Shown: piece by piece, positions 59,483-64,000 of the stretch
Layout: each line of letters opens with the position of its first letter
How positions within the stretch are numbered: position 1 is the stretch's first letter
From: Bauldia litoralis
GTDB lineage: Bacteria; Pseudomonadota; Alphaproteobacteria; Rhizobiales; Kaistiaceae
Reading direction: 5' to 3'
DNA length: 64,000 nt
Assembly (NCBI RefSeq): GCF_900104485.1
Contig: NZ_FMXQ01000006.1
Coordinates: 124,001-188,000 of the forward strand
Program-made: the position numbers and the translations under genes
The notes under the pieces: generated by a model
What the model was told of the DNA's origin: nothing
Database searches by the model: none
What the model saw: only the letters and a program-made list of their open reading frames with translations

Positions 59483-62400
59483 GTGACGACACCTGGTCTC
59501 GAAGGCGGCTGCGAGTCCCTGCCGGCAGCGTTCGGACGAACCGTTCGCGAGCATCCGGACAGGGTCGCCGTCGCTTGCGGCACCGACCGGATGACCTATT
59601 CCGACCTTGACCGCGCCGCCAACCGGCTTGCCCACCGGTTGATCGCTATCGGCGATCCCGGCGACCGGGTGGCGCTGTTGCTGCCGCATGATCGATGGAT
59701 ATTCGTTGCGCTTCTCGCCGTGCTGAAGGCCGGGCGGATCATCGTCGTTCTCAACCCGGGCGACCCGTTGCCCCGTCACCACCAGTTGCTCGATGATTGC
59801 CAGCCGGTGGCGGTGCTGACCACAGCGGACCTGTTGGCGCAGGCGGGCCAGATCGGCGGCGCGCGGTCCCCCACCATCGATGTCGCGGCCTCACTCCACG
59901 GGTTCTCCGAAACAGCGCCCGAGATGGCGATCGACACCGACGCTATCGGGCAGCTTGTCTATACCTCCGGATCGACCGGGCGCCCCAAGGGCGTGATGAA
60001 GTCGCATGGCCATTCCGTGTTCAATGGTCGAGGCCTGTGGCGGGCACTCGACCTGACCCCGGACGACCGGATCGCGCTCGTTGCCTCGTTGTGGGGCGGG
60101 CAGGGCGCCAACACCATGTGGACGGCGTTGCTGGGCGGTGCGACGCTGGCGGTCTTCCCGGCGACAGAGAATGGCGTGACGGGAGTCGGCGACTGGATCA
60201 ACGAGGCCGGCGTCACGATCTTTGCATCGGCCTCTTCGCTGTTCCGGCATTTGACGCGGACCCTCGGCGACACGGCTGAATTTCCCTCGGTTCGGGTGGT
60301 CAAGCTGAGCGCCGATGCGGCGACGTGGCAGGACATCGCCGCCTGTGCCAGGCACTTCCCGAACGCGCGCGTCATGAACGCGATGGGCTCGGCCGAAGTC
60401 GGCAACCTCGCCTTCGCGATGATCTCGTCCGATGGCCCGCTGCCGAAAGGCCCGCTGCCGGTGGGCCGGTGCTTTGACGGTCTCGAAATCCGTATCCTCG
60501 ACGATCACGGACGGGACTGCCCCGCCGGAACGGTGGGCGCGATCACGGTGCGGGGACGGCATCTGGCGACGGGCTACTGGCGCGATGCCGATCTCACCGC
60601 AAGCCATTTCGCGGTCGATCCGGACGGATGGCGAACGTTTCGCAGCGCCGACCTCGGCCGCGTCGACGGGGACGGCATGCTGGTTCTCGCCGGCCGCAGC
60701 GATCTCACCTACAAGATCCGCGGACAGCGTGTCGATATCGCCGAAGCGGAGAAGGGGCTATCGGAATTGCCGGGCGTCGATGCTGCCGCCGTGGTGGCGG
60801 TTCCCGGTCCGCGGGACGAATTGCAGCTCGTGGCCTATGTCGTACCGAAGCCCGGCACCCGGCCGTCCATCAGGAGGCTGCGATCGGTGTCGCGCGGAAC
60901 GATGCCGAAGCATCTGGTGCCGTCCCTGTTCGTAGTCGTCGAGGATCTGCCGCGCACCGGAAACAGCAAGGTCGACCGCCAGCGCCTGCGGGAGATCGCG
61001 CCGCCGGCGCGACGGGAGCCGGAGCCTCCGGTCACCGAGACGGAGAGACTGCTCGCCCGGCTATGGGAGGAGGCGTTCGATATCGAGGCCGTGGGGCGCG
61101 TCGACGATTTTTTCGACCTTGGGGGGGATTCGCTGATCGCGGCGACGATCGCCGCGCGACTGCATGCCAGCTACGGCATCGAACTCGGCTTCGATATCTT
61201 TGTCGACCATCCGGTTCTGGCGGAGGCGGCCACGACGATCGATACGATGCGGGACGTTGCAGAGGTTCTCGATGACGAACCGCTGGTAGCCGTGCCGCGC
61301 GATCGCCCGATTGCGCTTTCCCTGCTTCAGGAACCCTACTGGCCCCGCCGACCGGCAGCCCGTCCCCGACGTCAGACCCGGGTCGGCGTGGCCCGGATCG
61401 ATGGCCCGCTGGACGTGGCGGTGCTGCGCGACAGTCTCGATCGCGTCGTGGCGCGGCACGAACTGCTCAGAACGCGCTTCAGCCTGTCCGACGGCAATCC
61501 CGTCCAGGTGGTCGAGCCGGCGGGCGCGGTTCCGATGGCGATGGTCGACCTGTCCGGAAGGGACGACGTCGAGGCGGCGACCGAGGCGTTCATCCGCGAC
61601 GAACGCAGCCGGATCTTCGACCTCCAGGCGGGGCCGGCGGTGGTTTTTACCGTCGTGCGACTCCGCGAGGATCGACACCTCTTCGTCCGGTCGAACGACC
61701 ACATCCTGCCCGACGCGCCGTCGTGGAACCTTTTTTTCCGCGACCTCGCCGAAATCTACAAGGCGCTGATCGCCAACGAGGAACCCGCGCTGCCGGAGTT
61801 GCCGGTGCAGTATGCCGACTTTTCGGTATGGCAGCGGCGGACGTGGCGTCGCGACGGGGAGCGGTTCAGGAAAACCTTCGCATGGTGGAAGGAGCAATTC
61901 CTGCAGCCCGATCTTCCTGACGCGGTCGTTCTCAAGAGCTGCCTGCGCGACAAGCCGGCCGGTCCGCTGGCCATCGACGACTGGCGGACGGAATGGGGCT
62001 TCGACCTTGCGACGAGCGAGAGGCTCGACGCCCTCGGGCGTGAGGAAGCGGCCACCTATTACGTCGTTCGCCTGGCAACGCTGGTTCCTGTCCTCGCGCT
62101 GGCCTCCGGGCACGATGCGGTTGTCGTTGGCGGCGTCTTCGCCAATCGCAGCCGGGCCGAAGTCGAGCGCGTCTTCGGGCTCTTCGCCAACGCGGCGCTG
62201 ATGATCTTCCGCCTCGACCGGTCCGTGACGTTTCGCGAGCATGTCGGGCGCGTGAGGTGCCACGTTCTCGATGTGCAGTCCCGCGCCGGACTTCCCTGGT
62301 CATTGCTCGTCCGCGAGATGAAGCGCGAGAAGATCAAGGTCCCGCCGCTCGTCCTCTGGATGCACATGCCGACGCCATTGCCGCCGCTGCGCTTCGCGGG

Positions 62401-62641
62401 CCTGGAGCTGAACTGGGACAACTCCCTGCAGCTGCCGATGGAGAAGGGGATCGTGGTCAGGTTCGACGAGCGTCAGGAGGAAGACCACTGCCTCCTGACC
62501 TACGATGCGCGCCTCTATGCGCCCGAGAAGATGAACGGCCTTGTCGACAACCTCGTCCGGTTTATCCGGGAGGCGTCCCTCGATCCCGACGCCACCGTCG
62601 GTGCCCTGATCGAGCGAGCCGGTATCGCTTTCGCAAAGTGA
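59483..62641 (+). CDS. stand-alone NRPS-like enzyme: adenylation-carrier-condensation
   Basis: This 1052-residue protein has an adenylation domain (YTSGSTGRPKGVMKSH at 160-175; NAMGSAEVGN; KIRGQRVDIAEAE; GNSKVDRQRL), a carrier domain with phosphopantetheine Ser550 in FFDLGGDSLIAATI, and a condensation domain from about residue 605 (LDRVVARHELLRTRF). The condensation motif, normally HHxxxDG, reads DHILPDA (739-745): the second His (740) and Asp (744) are kept but the first His and the Gly are replaced. There is no thioesterase, so release is probably by the condensation domain onto an amine or alcohol. The start is a GTG at 59483, 78 bases after the transporter. The amino acid activated cannot be told by eye. 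Confidence 0.87.
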   Translation: MTTPGLEGGCESLPAAFGRTVREHPDRVAVACGTDRMTYSDLDRAANRLAHRLIAIGDPGDRVALLLPHDRWIFVALLAVLKAGRIIVVLNPGDPLPRHHQLLDDCQPVAVLTTADLLAQAGQIGGARSPTIDVAASLHGFSETAPEMAIDTDAIGQLVYTSGSTGRPKGVMKSHGHSVFNGRGLWRALDLTPDDRIALVASLWGGQGANTMWTALLGGATLAVFPATENGVTGVGDWINEAGVTIFASASSLFRHLTRTLGDTAEFPSVRVVKLSADAATWQDIAACARHFPNARVMNAMGSAEVGNLAFAMISSDGPLPKGPLPVGRCFDGLEIRILDDHGRDCPAGTVGAITVRGRHLATGYWRDADLTASHFAVDPDGWRTFRSADLGRVDGDGMLVLAGRSDLTYKIRGQRVDIAEAEKGLSELPGVDAAAVVAVPGPRDELQLVAYVVPKPGTRPSIRRLRSVSRGTMPKHLVPSLFVVVEDLPRTGNSKVDRQRLREIAPPARREPEPPVTETERLLARLWEEAFDIEAVGRVDDFFDLGGDSLIAATIAARLHASYGIELGFDIFVDHPVLAEAATTIDTMRDVAEVLDDEPLVAVPRDRPIALSLLQEPYWPRRPAARPRRQTRVGVARIDGPLDVAVLRDSLDRVVARHELLRTRFSLSDGNPVQVVEPAGAVPMAMVDLSGRDDVEAATEAFIRDERSRIFDLQAGPAVVFTVVRLREDRHLFVRSNDHILPDAPSWNLFFRDLAEIYKALIANEEPALPELPVQYADFSVWQRRTWRRDGERFRKTFAWWKEQFLQPDLPDAVVLKSCLRDKPAGPLAIDDWRTEWGFDLATSERLDALGREEAATYYVVRLATLVPVLALASGHDAVVVGGVFANRSRAEVERVFGLFANAALMIFRLDRSVTFREHVGRVRCHVLDVQSRAGLPWSLLVREMKREKIKVPPLVLWMHMPTPLPPLRFAGLELNWDNSLQLPMEKGIVVRFDERQEEDHCLLTYDARLYAPEKMNGLVDNLVRFIREASLDPDATVGALIERAGIAFAK

Positions 62642-62642
62642 C

Positions 62643-62669
62643 AGCCGCCTCCGGAGACCGACGGCGGCT
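62643..62669. terminator. hairpin between the convergent NRPS-like and TctC genes
   Basis: AGCCGCC (62643-62649) pairs with GGCGGCT (62663-62669) across a 13-base loop in the 42-base gap. It lacks a T run and could serve both genes. Confidence 0.45.
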
Positions 62670-62683
62670 GAAGCGTTTCGGTC

Positions 62684-63721
62684 CTACTCCTTGACGGCCT
62701 CGAGGATTCTGTTCAGTTCGGCAGTCACTTCGGCGGGGCTTTCGATCGTCGCCGCGATCAGTGCCTCGACCTCTTCTCCCGTTGCCGGATCGAGGGGCAG
62801 GTTGCGGGTCCTGGCGTCGGCGATGAAATCCGGATCCACGATCATTGCTTCGAAGGCCGCGCGAAACGCTTCGACCGTCTCGGGCGGAGTTCCGGGAGGC
62901 GCCGACAGCGAGCGGCCGATTTCGCCCTGGCTCGCAAGCAGGCTGAGCAGGGCCTTGCCCTCGGCGTCGTCGGCAAATTCGACGATGGCGGGGATTTCCG
63001 GATAGTCGGGGTGGCGTGCCGTCGCCTGCTGCCAGAGAAAGTTCACCTTGTTCTCGCTGACCCAGTCAGGGTGCGTGGCATCAAGGGTCTGCAGGGGATG
63101 GACGATCCCCTCGACCTCGCCGCGTTCCATGGCCAGCGCCATGTCGGCGGTGCCCTTGTAGCCGAGCACCGGGTTGAATTTGGCGCCGAACCGGGCGTTC
63201 ATAACGCTCAGGACCGTGCTGGCATTGCCGCGGGCGCCGTCGCCGGCGACCAGAGTCTCGCGCTCCTGCGCGTCCGCGAATGTCTTGGTCGGCGAGTCAT
63301 GCCAGGTGAGTTGCGCCTCGATGATCGACGTGAGGCGGCCGATCGGACGAAACGCGAGCGGCTCGATCTCGGAAGCCATGCCGCCACGGATTGCGTCGAA
63401 GGCGATGCTTGCCGGGATCACGGTGATCGACGTTCCATCCTTCGGCGCCGCGGTTGCCATGTAGACCGCCGAGCGCTGCCCGGCGCCACCAGGCATGTTC
63501 TCGACGATGACGGTGGGATTTCCCTCGAGGTGCTTTCCGAGATGATCAGCGGCGAGCCGTCCATAAGCGTCGTACCCTCCGCCGGCACCGAAGCCGACGA
63601 CAATCGTGATGGTCTTTCCAGAGAAATCGACTTCCTCCGCATTCGCGATTGTCGTTGCGCCGGTTGAGATCATCGTCGCCATCGCAAACGCGGCGACCGT
63701 CCAGATTCGCGTGATTTCCAT
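62684..63721 (-). CDS. TctC-type (Bug) tripartite tricarboxylate transporter binding protein
   Basis: This 345-residue periplasmic receptor has a signal peptide (WTVAAFAMATMISTGATTIANA). It starts GKTITIVVGFGAGGGYDAYG with NPTVIVENMPGGAGQRSAVY, the conserved pattern of the Bug family. It very likely serves the TctA-TctB permease at 57.4 kb, although it lies on the other strand across the NRPS-like gene. I use the ATG at 63721, where the signal peptide begins; the frame extends further without family character. The bound carboxylate is unknown. Confidence 0.88.
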   Translation of the reverse strand: MEITRIWTVAAFAMATMISTGATTIANAEEVDFSGKTITIVVGFGAGGGYDAYGRLAADHLGKHLEGNPTVIVENMPGGAGQRSAVYMATAAPKDGTSITVIPASIAFDAIRGGMASEIEPLAFRPIGRLTSIIEAQLTWHDSPTKTFADAQERETLVAGDGARGNASTVLSVMNARFGAKFNPVLGYKGTADMALAMERGEVEGIVHPLQTLDATHPDWVSENKVNFLWQQATARHPDYPEIPAIVEFADDAEGKALLSLLASQGEIGRSLSAPPGTPPETVEAFRAAFEAMIVDPDFIADARTRNLPLDPATGEEVEALIAATIESPAEVTAELNRILEAVKE

Positions 63722-63822
63722 GGAAGCTCCAGCAATCTTTCGAGGGATGTGGCAATGAAATGTCTGGCGTGGTTCCTCCTCGGTGGTCAAGGACCCGGGG
63801 CGATATCTTAGGAGAAGCACTT

Positions 63823-64000
63823 ATGTCGGACAATACTGCCGACGCTCGGCAGATGGGCACGATGACCGATCTGAACGCCATCCTTGATGGTGGGATGGTG
63901 TATTTTCGTGCTCGCCATTTGCTTCAGCGTTGCGGCGTGGAGGACCCTCATGCGCATCTCTTCGTGAGCCGCGCAGTTCAGCGCCGGGCCGGACTTACCT
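63823..64000 (+). CDS. partial gene running off the right edge
   Basis: AGGAGAAGCACTT precedes an ATG at 63823, and the frame stays open to the end of the window (59 codons): MSDNTADARQMGTMTDLNAI, then a segment rich in Arg and His with FRARHLLQRCGVEDPHAHLF. It is divergent from the TctC gene. No family is recognisable from this fragment. The strong ribosome site and intact frame support a real gene. Confidence 0.55.
   Translation, partial: MSDNTADARQMGTMTDLNAILDGGMVYFRARHLLQRCGVEDPHAHLFVSRAVQRRAGLT

Overview
The window is GC-rich, densely coded chromosomal DNA from an alphaproteobacterium, most likely of the Hyphomicrobiales (Rhizobiales) type. This rests on family and gene-order evidence, not on a computed phylogeny. 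The run thyA-folA-hflK-hflC-degP-serB-miaA-ilvI-ilvH...ilvC is a familiar block in that group. BA14K and DUF1488 proteins, an [13 protein letters not shown] GroES, a CIRCE element and FNR/FixK-type boxes fit as well. I saw no rRNA, tRNA, CRISPR array, phage or insertion sequence. Most long alternative-frame ORFs are antisense shadows of GC-rich genes.

1-30 kb is mainly core metabolism and quality control: a lipocalin-like protein and a Bcr/CflA exporter, thymidylate and folate synthesis (thyA, folA), membrane and periplasmic proteolysis (hflK, hflC, a DegP-type protease), serB, a DUF1015 protein and miaA. The branched-chain amino acid genes ilvI, ilvH, ilvC and leuA follow, mixed with pdxJ, two tandem sulfotransferases, a LysE-type exporter, a CPA1 antiporter, a BA14K protein, a PhzF-like protein and two paralogous four-helix membrane proteins. 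Two unannotated leader peptides are readable. One lies before ilvI (consecutive Val-Leu-Val-Ile codons, followed by a hairpin and T-run). The other lies before leuA (two Leu-Leu-Leu runs, followed by a hairpin that overlaps its stop codon). Both are classic attenuation arrangements. A secreted orphan, a phytase-like esterase-domain protein, an MscS channel and groESL (CIRCE just downstream of a good promoter) follow.

31-35.5 kb carries two small genes (one DUF1488), a TRAP transporter (dctP, dctQ, dctM) and a CRP-type regulator without Fe-S cysteines.

35.5-46.3 kb is a nearly gapless operon for a cytoplasmic group 3b [NiFe] hydrogenase (HyhB, a lone cyclic-nucleotide-binding domain protein, HyhG, HyhS, HyhL, maturation protease) and its maturation genes hypA, hypF, hypC, hypD and hypE, with a LysE-type exporter between hypF and hypC. 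HypA lacks its whole zinc-binding domain and no hypB is present.

46.3-57.2 kb has a pair of inverted palindromic repeats, a MacAB-like ABC efflux operon behind a perfect TTGAC-N4-GTCAA box, and a three-gene redox operon: a GltD-like flavoprotein with ferredoxin clusters, NifJ, and a dihydroorotate-dehydrogenase-like protein. The redox operon is also behind an FNR-type box. Together with the hydrogenase this looks like an oxygen-limited module joining pyruvate, ferredoxin, NAD(P)H and H2.

57.4-64 kb encodes a fused TctA-TctB carboxylate transporter, a stand-alone adenylation-carrier-condensation NRPS-like enzyme, a TctC-type binding protein on the opposite strand, and the 5' end of an unidentified gene running off the right edge.
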